Counted from the stretch's first letter, positions 1-7,755 are shown. The stretch is DNA of 16,586 nt from an uncultured Prevotella sp. (GCA_900553155.1 USCM01000010.1:1-16586); one strand, 5' to 3'. Notes: generated by a model not told the origin, from the letters alone. Made by a program: numbers and translations.

Positions 1-1149
1 TGTAAGTGGTGGGTGCACCGCTTCCGCAATATGCAGCAGTACTTTGATGCTTACCGCATCGACCATGTGCTCGGCTTCTTCCGCATCTGGGCTATACCTA
101 TCGACTGCGTACACGGATTGTTGGGACAGTTCCAGCCAGCCATTGCCATGAGCCGTGAGGAGATACAGAGCTACGGACTGAACTTCCAGGAAGACCTCTT
201 TACAAAGCCGTTTATCGCCGACTGGGTTATCAACCGTGTGTTCAAGGAGCATGCCGAGGAGGTAAAGGAGAAGTACTTGCAGCACGAGCACGACGACATC
301 TTCTCGCTTAAACCCGAGTTTGACACCGAACGCAAGATAGAGGCAGCCTTCGCAGGCAAGACCACCGACAAGGACATCTGGCTGCGCGACGGACTGTATG
401 CCATGGTAGAGGACGTGCTCTTTGTGCGCGACCGCCAGAACCCCAACATGTTCCATCCGCGCATTACAGCCCAGCTCAACTTTATATACGAGGCACTTTG
501 GCAGAACGACAAGGACGCCTTCAACCGCCTGTACAACGACTACTACTATCGCCGCAACAACGACTTCTGGTATCATGAGGCTATGAAGAAGCTGCCGCTG
601 CTGTCGCAGGCTACACGTATGCTGATATGTGCAGAAGACCTCGGCATGGTGCCCGACTGCGTACAGTGGGTTATGAACGAGCTGCGCATACTGAGCCTTG
701 AGCTTCAGTCGATGCCGAAGGACCCGTCGGTAGAGTTTGGTCATCTCTCGCGCAACCCATACCGCTCGGTTTGCACGCTGTCCACACACGACATGCCAAC
801 CTTGCGCCAGTGGTGGGACGAGGACTACGACCGCACGCAGAAGTACTACAACACCATGTTGTATCGTGGCGGAGCAGCTCCGCATCCGCTGCCGGGATGG
901 CTTGCACGCGACATCGTTTCGCGCCAGCTAACATCTCCGTCAATGTTGTGCGTACTCTCTCTGCAAGACTGGTTTGCCATAGACGAGCGCATACGCCTTG
1001 CCGATGCTAACGCCGAACGTATAAACATCCCTGCCAATCCTAAACACTACTGGCGATATCGCATGCACATGACGATAGAGCAACTGCTTGCCGACCGCGA
1101 CTACAACGACCAGGTTAAGGAACTTGTAGACGAGGCAGGACGAAAATAA
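1..1149 (+). CDS. malQ: 4-alpha-glucanotransferase (GH77), 3' part only
   Basis: This is the C-terminal 382 residues of a cytoplasmic amylomaltase, which moves alpha-1,4-glucan segments between maltooligosaccharides and releases glucose. The frame is open from base 1, so the true start lies left of the window; the GTG at 13 is internal. The GH77 motifs are intact. RIDHVLGFFRIW carries the catalytic nucleophile Asp at codon 61-63. CAEDLGMVP carries the general acid/base Glu at codon 634-636. STHDMPTLRQWW carries the third catalytic Asp at codon 790-792. Bacteroidota MalQ proteins are usually near 900 residues with N-terminal starch-binding domains, so roughly half is probably missing; that part is inference. 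It ends 10 bases before the pullulanase gene, consistent with an operon. There is no sign of decay in the visible part. Confidence 0.95.
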   Translation, partial: CKWWVHRFRNMQQYFDAYRIDHVLGFFRIWAIPIDCVHGLLGQFQPAIAMSREEIQSYGLNFQEDLFTKPFIADWVINRVFKEHAEEVKEKYLQHEHDDIFSLKPEFDTERKIEAAFAGKTTDKDIWLRDGLYAMVEDVLFVRDRQNPNMFHPRITAQLNFIYEALWQNDKDAFNRLYNDYYYRRNNDFWYHEAMKKLPLLSQATRMLICAEDLGMVPDCVQWVMNELRILSLELQSMPKDPSVEFGHLSRNPYRSVCTLSTHDMPTLRQWWDEDYDRTQKYYNTMLYRGGAAPHPLPGWLARDIVSRQLTSPSMLCVLSLQDWFAIDERIRLADANAERINIPANPKHYWRYRMHMTIEQLLADRDYNDQVKELVDEAGRK

Positions 1150-1159
1150 TAAGTAGAAT

Positions 1160-3082
1160 ATGAAATTCAGAACCCTCCTACTATCCCTTCTCACTACTTG
1201 CGCCGGCCATAGTGCCATGGCGCAGGTATTTAATGAAGTAGAGTATTCGCCCAAGTCAACAACCTTCTCGCTCACAACATCGCCCGATGTAAAGAAGGTA
1301 GACGTTGTTATTTCGGATAACGACAGCGACACCGCACAACAGCTTGTCAAGTCGATGAAGCGTGTGGGTGCCGGCAAGTGGAAGCTCACGGTAAAGAACG
1401 ACCTCAAGGGCAAGTACTATGTATTTAGTGTATACAACCAGGCACAGCCCTCCAGCACCACCGGCGTCTTTGCAAAGGCAGTGGGTGTAAACGGCAAGCG
1501 AGGTGCCATCGTCGACCTTAAGGACACCGACCCAGAGGGTTGGGCAGACGATGTGCGCCCCGAACTGAAGAACCCTTGCGACCTCGTGATATACGAGATG
1601 CATCACCGCGACTTCTCCATGGATCTCTCGTCGGGCATCAAGAACAAGGGCAAATTTCTTGCCTTGACCGAGCCGGCAGCCATCAGTCATCTGCGCCGCC
1701 TTGGTGTAAACGCCGTGCACATATTGCCGTCGTTCGACTTTGCCTCAATAGACGAGTCGAAGCCCGACGTGGCACAGTACAACTGGGGATACGACCCCCT
1801 CAACTACAACGTGCCCGAAGGCTCCTATTCTACCAATGCCGCCGACCCGAAGGCTCGCATACGCGAGTTCAAGCAGATGGTACAGGCATTGCATAAGGCA
1901 GGCATCCGTGTAATCCTCGACGTGGTGTACAACCATACGTTCGACATCAACGGCTCCAACTTCCAGAAGACCTATCCCGACTACTTCTTCCGCAAGAACG
2001 CCGAAGGCAAGTACAGCGACGGCTCAGGCTGTGGCAACGAGACCGCTTCGGAGAAGCCACTGATGCGCCAGTTTATGAAGGAGAGCGTGCTCTATTGGGT
2101 AACCGAATATCACATCGACGGATTCCGCTTCGACCTCATGGGCGTTCACGACATCGATACCATGAACGAGATACGTGCCGCGGTAGACAAGATAGACCCC
2201 TCGATATATATGTATGGTGAGGGCTGGAGCGCCGGCTCGTGCGCCTATCCGCAAGACAAGCTTGCCATGAAGGGCAATGCACGCCAGCTTAACGGCATCG
2301 GAGCCTTCAGCGACGAGATGCGCGACGCCTTGCGCGGTCCCTTCAGCGACGACACCAAGGGTGGTTTCCTCGCCGGTGTGCCAGGACAGGAGGAGAGCAT
2401 AAAGTTTGGCATTGCCGGTGCCATAAACCATCCGCAGATAGATATGACGAAGGTGAACTACTCGGACAAGGCATGGACCAACGAGCCGTCGCAGATGGTG
2501 GCATACGTTAGTTGTCACGACGACATGTGCCTTACCGACCGCCTTCGTGCCAGCATACCGTATATCGGCGACGACGAGCTGATACGTCTCGACCTCCTTG
2601 CACAGACAGCCGTGTTCACATCGCAGGGTGTGCCGTTCATTCTCTCGGGTGAGGAGATGCTCCGCGACAAGAAGGGTGTGCACAACTCGTTCCGCTCGCC
2701 CGACTCAATAAACCGCCTCGACTGGAACAACATGAAGCGTTATCCGCAGGTGTTCGACTATTATGCAGGCCTTATCTCGCTTCGCAAGCAGCACCCGGCT
2801 TTCCGTATGGGCTCTGCCGAGGAGATAAGAAAGCACCTCAACTTCCTTAATGCACCTGCCGGAGTGGTGGCTTATCAGCTTAAGGACAATGCCGGGGGGG
2901 ATGCTTGGAAGAACATCATCGTGGTGCTCAACTCGCAGAAGACACCGCAGACCGTAACAGTGCCTGAGAATACCTACACCATGGTGCTTGCCAATGGCAA
3001 GGTAGACGCCAATGGTATAGGCTTGCTCAGTGGCAATACGTTGACAGTAGCGCCGCAGTCGGCGCTTATAGTGCATGATTAA
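1160..3082 (+). CDS. pulA: Type I pullulanase (GH13), secreted debranching enzyme
   Basis: 640 residues. It hydrolyses alpha-1,6 branch points of pullulan and starch fragments. An N-terminal signal peptide (hydrophobic core about 5-18, A-M-A then Q22) points to the periplasm; a Cys at 14 lacks a proper lipobox. An N-terminal beta-sandwich (about 23-130) precedes the GH13 barrel. The type I pullulanase signature YNWGYDP is at 207-213. DVVYNH is at 254-259 and GFRFDLMG (nucleophile D325) at 321-328. YGEGW gives acid/base E354, and SCHDD gives the third catalytic D454. A C-terminal beta domain ends in QSALIVHD. The start is fixed by the signal peptide and lies 10 bases after malQ. Region IV reads HDD where many relatives have HDN, but the catalytic Asp is kept. 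A G7 run near codons 578-580 is noted separately. Confidence 0.95.
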   Translation: MKFRTLLLSLLTTCAGHSAMAQVFNEVEYSPKSTTFSLTTSPDVKKVDVVISDNDSDTAQQLVKSMKRVGAGKWKLTVKNDLKGKYYVFSVYNQAQPSSTTGVFAKAVGVNGKRGAIVDLKDTDPEGWADDVRPELKNPCDLVIYEMHHRDFSMDLSSGIKNKGKFLALTEPAAISHLRRLGVNAVHILPSFDFASIDESKPDVAQYNWGYDPLNYNVPEGSYSTNAADPKARIREFKQMVQALHKAGIRVILDVVYNHTFDINGSNFQKTYPDYFFRKNAEGKYSDGSGCGNETASEKPLMRQFMKESVLYWVTEYHIDGFRFDLMGVHDIDTMNEIRAAVDKIDPSIYMYGEGWSAGSCAYPQDKLAMKGNARQLNGIGAFSDEMRDALRGPFSDDTKGGFLAGVPGQEESIKFGIAGAINHPQIDMTKVNYSDKAWTNEPSQMVAYVSCHDDMCLTDRLRASIPYIGDDELIRLDLLAQTAVFTSQGVPFILSGEEMLRDKKGVHNSFRSPDSINRLDWNNMKRYPQVFDYYAGLISLRKQHPAFRMGSAEEIRKHLNFLNAPAGVVAYQLKDNAGGDAWKNIIVVLNSQKTPQTVTVPENTYTMVLANGKVDANGIGLLSGNTLTVAPQSALIVHD

Positions 3083-3096
3083 AAACTTACAACTAT

Positions 3097-5052
3097 ATGA
3101 ACCTCAAGAACATACAGCTTTCCTCCCTAAGGAGGAGTAAGGGGATGGGGCTTCTCCTATCCTTATTTATTACATCTCTTTCTATGAATGCAGCCCAGAA
3201 AATAGACCGCATCGAGCCAACCAACTGGTTTGTTGGTATGAAGAATCCTCAGGTGCAGCTCATGGTGTACGGCAAGGACATACGCTCGGCAGAGGTATCG
3301 ACCGATTATCCCGGCGTGCGCATCGACTCGCTCGTGCGTCTCGACAGTCCAAACTACCTCTTGGTGTATATGGATGTAAAGGATGCGCAGCCCGGAACGA
3401 TGAACCTGCAATTCCGTGCAGCCAAGGGCAAGACCAACGTAAAGTACGAACTTAAGGCACGCGACATGCGTGGCGAGGATAGACAGGGCTTCACCAATGC
3501 CGATGTTCTGTACATGTTGATGCCCGACCGCTTTGCGTCGAGTGGCAAAAACCTCAACGTCAAGGGCTTGAACGCATACACCGTAGACCGCAAGGCGCCC
3601 TCTCTGCGTCATGGCGGCGACCTCGAAGGCATACGCCAGCACCTCGACTACTTTGTCGACCTCGGCGTTACTGCCCTTTGGTTTACACCCGTATTGGAGA
3701 ACAACTCGCCCGACCACGGCAAGCAAAGCTCGTACCATGGCTATGCCACAACCGATTATTATCGTGTAGACCCGCGCTTCGGTACCAATGCCGACTACCG
3801 CCAACTGGTGGACCAGGCACATCAGAAGGGACTGAAGGTGGTTATGGATATGATTTTCAACCATTGCGGTTTCGATCATCCTTGGGTTAAGGATATGCCG
3901 TCGAAAGACTGGTTTAACACACCCGAATGGCTCTACCCCGAAAATCAGAAGAACGTCGTAAAGACGAAGACGATGGACGGCGACCAGATGACCAACGACA
4001 AGTATCTCCAGACAAGCTACAAGCTTACGCCGGTGCTCGACCCCTACGCATCCAAGGTGGATATGCGTGAGACGGTGGACGGATGGTTTGTGCCAACCAT
4101 GCCCGACCTCAACCAGCGCAACGCTCACCTCATGACATACCTCATACAGAACTCGGAGTGGTGGATTGAGACAGTGGGCATCGACGGCATACGCATGGAT
4201 ACATATCCTTATGCCGACCGCAAGGGTATGGCACGCTGGATGGAAGTGCTCAACAACGAGTATCCCAACTTCAACACTGTGGGCGAGACCTGGGTTACGG
4301 AGCCGGCATATACAGCGGCATGGCAGAAGGATTCGCCCCTTGCCAAGGTAAACTCAAACCTCAAGACCGTTATGGACTTCTCCTTCTTCGACAAGCTCAA
4401 TCAGGCCAAGCATGAGGAGACAGACGACTGGTGGAACGGATTTAACCGCATATACAACTCGCTCTGCTACGACTATCTGTACGTAGACCCGTCGTACGTC
4501 ATGGCGTTTATCGAGAACCACGACACCGACCGATTCCTCGGCGAGGGTCAGGACTCGCTCGCACTCAAGCAGGCTCTCGCCCTGCTCCTTACCATCAACC
4601 GCATACCACAGCTCTACTACGGCACCGAGATAATGATGAACGGCACAAAGAGCGTTACCGACGGCAATGTGCGCCGCGACTTCCCTGGCGGATTCCCCGG
4701 CGACACACGCAATGCCTTCAACAAGGCAGAGCGCACCAAGGCAGAACAGAACATGTATAGTTGGACAAGCCGTCTGCTGCACTGGCGCCAGGGCAACGAC
4801 GTCATTATCAAGGGCAAGCAAACCCAGTTTATACCCGTCAAGGGTGTATACGTTGTGGCTCGCACCCTCGGCGACAAGGCTGTTATGACCGTGATAAACG
4901 GCACATCCAAGGCTGCCACTATGTCTGTGGAGCGTTATGCCGAGATTATTGGCACCCGAAAGGAAGCTACCAACATCCTCACCGGTCATAAGATAGACCT
5001 CACGAAGGACGTTAAGTTGCAGCCGAGAGGCGTTATGGTGCTCAGCATGTAG
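3097..5052 (+). CDS. susA: SusA-like neopullulanase / cyclomaltodextrinase (GH13)
   Basis: 651 residues. It probably cleaves internal alpha-1,4 bonds of maltodextrins, cyclodextrins or pullulan in the periplasm. After a signal sequence (hydrophobic stretch about 17-31), the segment RIEPTNWFVGMKNPQVQLMV (38-57) matches the N-terminal domain of cyclomaltodextrinases. The GH13 barrel has DMIFNH at 251-256, GIDGIRMD with nucleophile D368, VGETW with acid/base E397, and FIENHDTDR with D476. A C-terminal beta domain ends in QPRGVMVLSM. Family and length fit Bacteroides SusA, though exact substrate preference cannot be read from sequence. It starts 14 bases after the pullulanase. Two starts are possible: ATG 3097 keeps a positively charged n-region (RRSK), while an in-frame ATG at 3145 has AAGGAGG nine bases upstream. 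I prefer 3097 because the shorter form loses the charged n-region. Confidence 0.92.
   Translation: MNLKNIQLSSLRRSKGMGLLLSLFITSLSMNAAQKIDRIEPTNWFVGMKNPQVQLMVYGKDIRSAEVSTDYPGVRIDSLVRLDSPNYLLVYMDVKDAQPGTMNLQFRAAKGKTNVKYELKARDMRGEDRQGFTNADVLYMLMPDRFASSGKNLNVKGLNAYTVDRKAPSLRHGGDLEGIRQHLDYFVDLGVTALWFTPVLENNSPDHGKQSSYHGYATTDYYRVDPRFGTNADYRQLVDQAHQKGLKVVMDMIFNHCGFDHPWVKDMPSKDWFNTPEWLYPENQKNVVKTKTMDGDQMTNDKYLQTSYKLTPVLDPYASKVDMRETVDGWFVPTMPDLNQRNAHLMTYLIQNSEWWIETVGIDGIRMDTYPYADRKGMARWMEVLNNEYPNFNTVGETWVTEPAYTAAWQKDSPLAKVNSNLKTVMDFSFFDKLNQAKHEETDDWWNGFNRIYNSLCYDYLYVDPSYVMAFIENHDTDRFLGEGQDSLALKQALALLLTINRIPQLYYGTEIMMNGTKSVTDGNVRRDFPGGFPGDTRNAFNKAERTKAEQNMYSWTSRLLHWRQGNDVIIKGKQTQFIPVKGVYVVARTLGDKAVMTVINGTSKAATMSVERYAEIIGTRKEATNILTGHKIDLTKDVKLQPRGVMVLSM
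3121..3147 (+). promoter_or_regulatory. Hairpin with Shine-Dalgarno-like AAGGAGG before an in-frame internal ATG
   Basis: TCCTCC (3121-3126) and GGAGGA (3131-3136) can pair around a CTAA loop. AAGGAGG (3129-3135) is a near-perfect anti-16S match nine bases before ATG 3145, which is in frame with the neopullulanase. Bacteroidota genes rarely use such sites, so it may be chance or repeat-derived. If it is functional, pairing would hide the site and alter the N-terminus of the signal peptide. Confidence 0.3.
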
Positions 5053-5103
5053 ATGCGGCAACATTGAGAATAAAATTATAAATGATTAAAGACCTAAACC
5101 GTT

Positions 5104-7155
5104 ATGAATATTATAAAGAAAACATTGGCAACAGCTGTGTGCGGTATGGCATTGATGCCTCTCGCCGCATCGGCACAGGGATGGCCCGAGAAGTATCAGG
5201 GCGTGATGTTGCAGGGATTCTATTGGGATAGCTTCGACGATACCCAGTGGACCCAGCTCGAAAGTCAGGCAGACGAGCTGTCTTCCTACTTCAAGCTTGT
5301 ATGGATTCCGCAGAGCGCCTATTGCGGCGGCAAGTCAATGGGCTATAATCCACTCTATTGGTTTAGCAATTACAATTCGTCGTTCGGTTCGGAGGCTCAG
5401 CTGCGCTCGATGATAAAGACCTTCAAGCAGAAGGGTATTGGCACCATAGCCGATGTGGTAATCAACCACCGCGGAACGTTGAAGAATTGGTTCGACTTCC
5501 CCGTTGAAACCTACAAGGGCACGACCTATCAGATGTACTCCACCGACGTGTGTGCCGACGACGACGGCGGCAAAGCGGCAGTCCAGGCAACGAGTCAGGG
5601 CGTCAGTCTTGGCAAGAACAACGATACAGGTGAGGGCTGGGGCGGAATGCGCGACCTCGACCACTACTCGCCCAATGTGCAGCAGTGTGTAAAGGCTTAC
5701 CTCAAGATGTTGCTCGACGACTTCGGTTATGCAGGCTTCCGCTATGATATGACCAAGGGCTACGCTGCCAGCTTCACCGGCGTGTACAATGTCTATGCAC
5801 AGCCCCAATTCTCTGTGGGCGAGTATTTCGACGGCAACAAGTCGCTGCTTACGAACTGGATTAATGGCACAAAGTTGGAAGGCAAGATACAGTCGGCTGC
5901 GTTCGACTTCCCCTTGCGCTACAGCATTCGCGATGCCGCTAATGGTGGCAATTGGACCAAGTTGTCTAATGGCGGCTTGGCTACCGACAACACGTACAAG
6001 CGTTATGCCGTTACCTTTATAGAGAATCACGACACCGAGGTACGCTCGGCTACCGAGCAGCAAGACCCTATACGCAAGGACACAATAGCCGCCTACGCCT
6101 ATCTGCTTGCCGCACCGGGTACGCCTTGCGTGTTCTACAAGCACTGGGTCGACTGCAAGGACGACATTAAGAAGATGATTCTGCTGCGCAACCGCGTTGG
6201 CATCAACAACCAAAGCAAGTTGTCGCCAAAGACCGTCGAGACTGGCGTCTATGCCTTCTCTACCAATGGCACCGAGGGCGCTCTGTGCGCTGCGGTAGGC
6301 ACCAACGCCAACAAGTATGCCACACCTACGGGTTATGCGCTTGTAGCCGAGGGCTACCACTGGCGCTACTTCCTCCTCAAGTCAATGGAGACAGTATGGC
6401 CGTCGCTGCCGTCGGGCATATACTACGACGAGCCTGAGGTTGAGCTGCGTGCCGTATCGGCTGCTTCCGACGCCCGCATCGTGTACACTCTCGACGGCTC
6501 GGAGCCTACAGCGTCGAGCGCACAGGTGGCTGATGGCGGCAAGGTGAAGATTCCTGCGGGCAACGTCACCCTCAAGACTGGTGTGCTTGCTGGCGGCAAG
6601 GTGTCGGGTGTGGAGACACGCACATACGATGTCCGCAGCTTCTCGCCATATCAGATAACCGTATACGTCAACACCGACAACGTGGGATGGACCAACTGCT
6701 ACTTCTGGACATGGGGTGGCGACGGCTCGCATGGCTCGGTTTCGGGTAAATGGCCCGGCGACAACCACACCTCAACAACCGAGGTTAATGGCAAGAAGTG
6801 GTACAGCCAGTCGTACAACATCAACTCGCATAACGACGCCGTAAGCTTTGTGTTCGCACAGAAGGACAAGGTGCAGACGGCTAATGTTGTCGACGTTGCC
6901 ACAACATCCTACTTTGAGGTTCTTACCGACAAGGACAACGAAGGCAAGTACCTTGTTAAGGACGTGACAAAGGATTATACCACAGCCATTGCCGGCATTA
7001 CAGCAGCTAACGCCGTTCAGCGTCCTACAACAGTGGTGTCGGTAGACGGCCGCACCTTGCGCCGCTTCAACACCCACGTCTCTGCTGCCGATGCCTTGAA
7101 TGGTCTTGCCAAGGGCATGTACATCGTTAATGGCAAGAAGGTGGTGATGAAGTAA
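5104..7155 (+). CDS. Secreted multidomain alpha-amylase (GH13) with C-terminal sorting-like tail
   Basis: 683 residues. It is an endo-acting alpha-amylase on starch, and the likely initiating enzyme outside the outer membrane. The signal peptide cleaves after A-S-A (residue 24). The GH13 barrel has DVVINHR at 117-123, GFRYD with nucleophile D215, VGEYF with acid/base E240, and ENHDTE with D310. It resembles the plant/archaeal-type amylase branch (GVMLQGFYWD near 33-42). Next comes a chitobiase-C-terminal-like repeat (IVYTLDGSEPT, about 459-469). A CBM26-like starch-binding module follows (ITVYVNTDNVGW to GSVSGKWPGD, about 518-552). The last 40 residues, with VVSVDGRTLRRF then GLAKGMYIVNGKKVVMK, look like a compact Bacteroidota C-terminal sorting tail. 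No lipobox is present, unlike SusG. It lies 51 bases after the neopullulanase and is the last gene before the structured gap. The tail call is less certain than the enzyme call. Confidence 0.93.
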   Translation: MNIIKKTLATAVCGMALMPLAASAQGWPEKYQGVMLQGFYWDSFDDTQWTQLESQADELSSYFKLVWIPQSAYCGGKSMGYNPLYWFSNYNSSFGSEAQLRSMIKTFKQKGIGTIADVVINHRGTLKNWFDFPVETYKGTTYQMYSTDVCADDDGGKAAVQATSQGVSLGKNNDTGEGWGGMRDLDHYSPNVQQCVKAYLKMLLDDFGYAGFRYDMTKGYAASFTGVYNVYAQPQFSVGEYFDGNKSLLTNWINGTKLEGKIQSAAFDFPLRYSIRDAANGGNWTKLSNGGLATDNTYKRYAVTFIENHDTEVRSATEQQDPIRKDTIAAYAYLLAAPGTPCVFYKHWVDCKDDIKKMILLRNRVGINNQSKLSPKTVETGVYAFSTNGTEGALCAAVGTNANKYATPTGYALVAEGYHWRYFLLKSMETVWPSLPSGIYYDEPEVELRAVSAASDARIVYTLDGSEPTASSAQVADGGKVKIPAGNVTLKTGVLAGGKVSGVETRTYDVRSFSPYQITVYVNTDNVGWTNCYFWTWGGDGSHGSVSGKWPGDNHTSTTEVNGKKWYSQSYNINSHNDAVSFVFAQKDKVQTANVVDVATTSYFEVLTDKDNEGKYLVKDVTKDYTTAIAGITAANAVQRPTTVVSVDGRTLRRFNTHVSAADALNGLAKGMYIVNGKKVVMK

Positions 7156-7167
7156 AGCTGCATACGC

Positions 7168-7272
7168 CAATGACATTCCAACAAAGCCTTAGTTACCAAC
7201 CAATTAAGCCTTAATTGGTCGGTAACTAAGGCTTAATTGGTTGGTAACTAAGGCTTTGTTGGGATGTCGTTG
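7168..7272. repeat. Long inverted repeat / hairpin, 46-bp arms, after the amylase operon
   Basis: Arms 7168-7213 and 7227-7272 are complementary over 46 positions. The only two differences are T/C changes that still give G-U pairs in RNA. The loop is 7214-7226. The hairpin begins 12 bases after the amylase stop codon, so a very stable structure would form at the 3' end of the starch transcript. It may terminate transcription or protect the mRNA, although no clear U-run follows. A competing inner hairpin exists (7184-7208 with 7210-7234, one A-C mismatch, one-base spacer). The two forms share a left arm and cannot coexist. Confidence 0.9.
7210..7253 (+). repeat. Tandem 22-bp duplication inside the hairpin
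   Basis: Units 7210-7231 and 7232-7253 are adjacent, starting CTTAATTGGT and CTTAATTGGT and both ending GGTAACTAAGG. They differ at one position (C versus T, eleventh base). The second unit is the one that pairs without mismatch to the left arm. This suggests that an originally compact palindrome was extended by a one-unit duplication that created the alternative fold. Confidence 0.85.
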
Positions 7273-7279
7273 ATGCTTG

Positions 7280-7353
7280 TTCGTGTAATTGGCGTTAATG
7301 TTTTTGGTTCGTGTAATTAGCGTTAATGGAGTAATCGTGTAATGAGCGTTAAT
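7280..7353 (+). repeat. Three direct repeats of CGTGTAATTRGCGTTAATG
   Basis: Copies lie at 7282-7300, 7310-7328 and 7336-7353. The first two differ at one base (G/A); the third reads CGTGTAATGAGCGTTAAT. Start-to-start spacing is 28 and then 26 bases, with different short spacers. An inverted, diverged copy occupies 7542-7561 (its reverse complement begins CGTATAATGGGCGTTAATGG), so the array forms the outer part of the large palindrome. Function is unknown. The regular spacing could reflect protein binding sites or successive duplication. Confidence 0.85.
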
Positions 7354-7561
7354 ATTGCATCTAAGTGTTGCTTGTGCGGCGAACAGGAGTTCGCCGTTCC
7401 ATATAATGGGTGTTAATGTTAGTTAGCGTCGCCGAGGCGGCGACGCTCTTCGCAGCTCATTACACCCCTCTTATGGAACGATCGCCCCTTATATGGAACG
7501 GCGAACTCCTGTTCGCCGCACAAGCAACGCTTAAGATTGCTCCATTAACGCCCATTATACG
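7310..7561. repeat. Large nested palindrome (REP/MITE-like), about 250 bp
   Basis: The core arms 7367-7404 and 7491-7528 are perfectly complementary over 38 bases. The outer parts (7310-7335 and 7536-7561) are also complementary with few changes. Each arm itself holds an 8-bp hairpin with a 4-base loop: CGGCGAAC/GTTCGCCG at 7377-7396 and again at 7499-7518. The centre holds a 9-bp stem, AGCGTCGCC/GGCGACGCT (7425-7433, 7439-7447). The left arm has one extra unit of about 25 bases, and the right arm a duplicated block containing TATGGAACG (7472-7480, 7492-7500). It can fold as one long cruciform or as three separate hairpins. No transposase is present and target-site duplications are not clear, so 'mobile' is inference. 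Confidence 0.85.
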
Positions 7562-7568
7562 AAAAAAC

Positions 7569-7755
7569 ACGTTTTATCTGCCACTCTGCCACCTTAACCC
7601 GTAAATTGCCTCTAACCATCTATTCCTCAACGTGTTACCCTGGTTGCAGATGCCTCGTTTTATCTGCAACCATCTGCCACCCTATCTGCCACCCTGCAAC
7701 CTACGGAGTATCAGAGCGTTACGAGGATATTTAAGCAAAGGTTGCAGATGGCAGA
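7569..7755. repeat. Cluster of GGTTGCAGAT and TCTGCCACC words
   Basis: GGTTGCAGAT (7642-7651) and its perfect inverse ATCTGCAACC (7662-7671) form a 10-bp stem with a 10-base loop. A third copy of GGTTGCAGAT lies at 7740-7749. The phrase CGTTTTATCTGC occurs twice, near 7569 and 7656. TCTGCCACC or close variants recur near 7576, 7673 and 7685. The layout suggests scrambled copies of one short unit, possibly a repeat element or regulator sites. Function is unknown. Confidence 0.65.

Noticed and set aside
1160..1225. Lipoprotein signal in the pullulanase (Cys 14)
   Set aside because: The residues before Cys are L-T-T, which is not a good lipobox. An A-M-A signal peptidase I site fits better.
2512..2535. 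Inactivating change in pullulanase region IV (HDD instead of HDN)
   Set aside because: The catalytic Asp is retained and the other catalytic residues are intact. The change is next to it and may be a normal variant.
3163..4128. Long antisense open frame (321 codons) opposite the neopullulanase
   Set aside because: The + strand frame carries clear GH13 motifs. The antisense frame shows no recognisable domain and arises from codon bias.
5335..6360. Long antisense open frame (341 codons) opposite the amylase
   Set aside because: It lies opposite the intact amylase catalytic domain and has no motif of its own.
7280..7353. Possible CRISPR array
   Set aside because: Spacers are only about 7-9 bases, there are three copies, and no cas genes are present.
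7410..7604. A 64-codon open frame on the + strand inside the palindrome
   Set aside because: It runs through inverted repeat arms and has no family resemblance or signal. It is a by-product of the palindrome.
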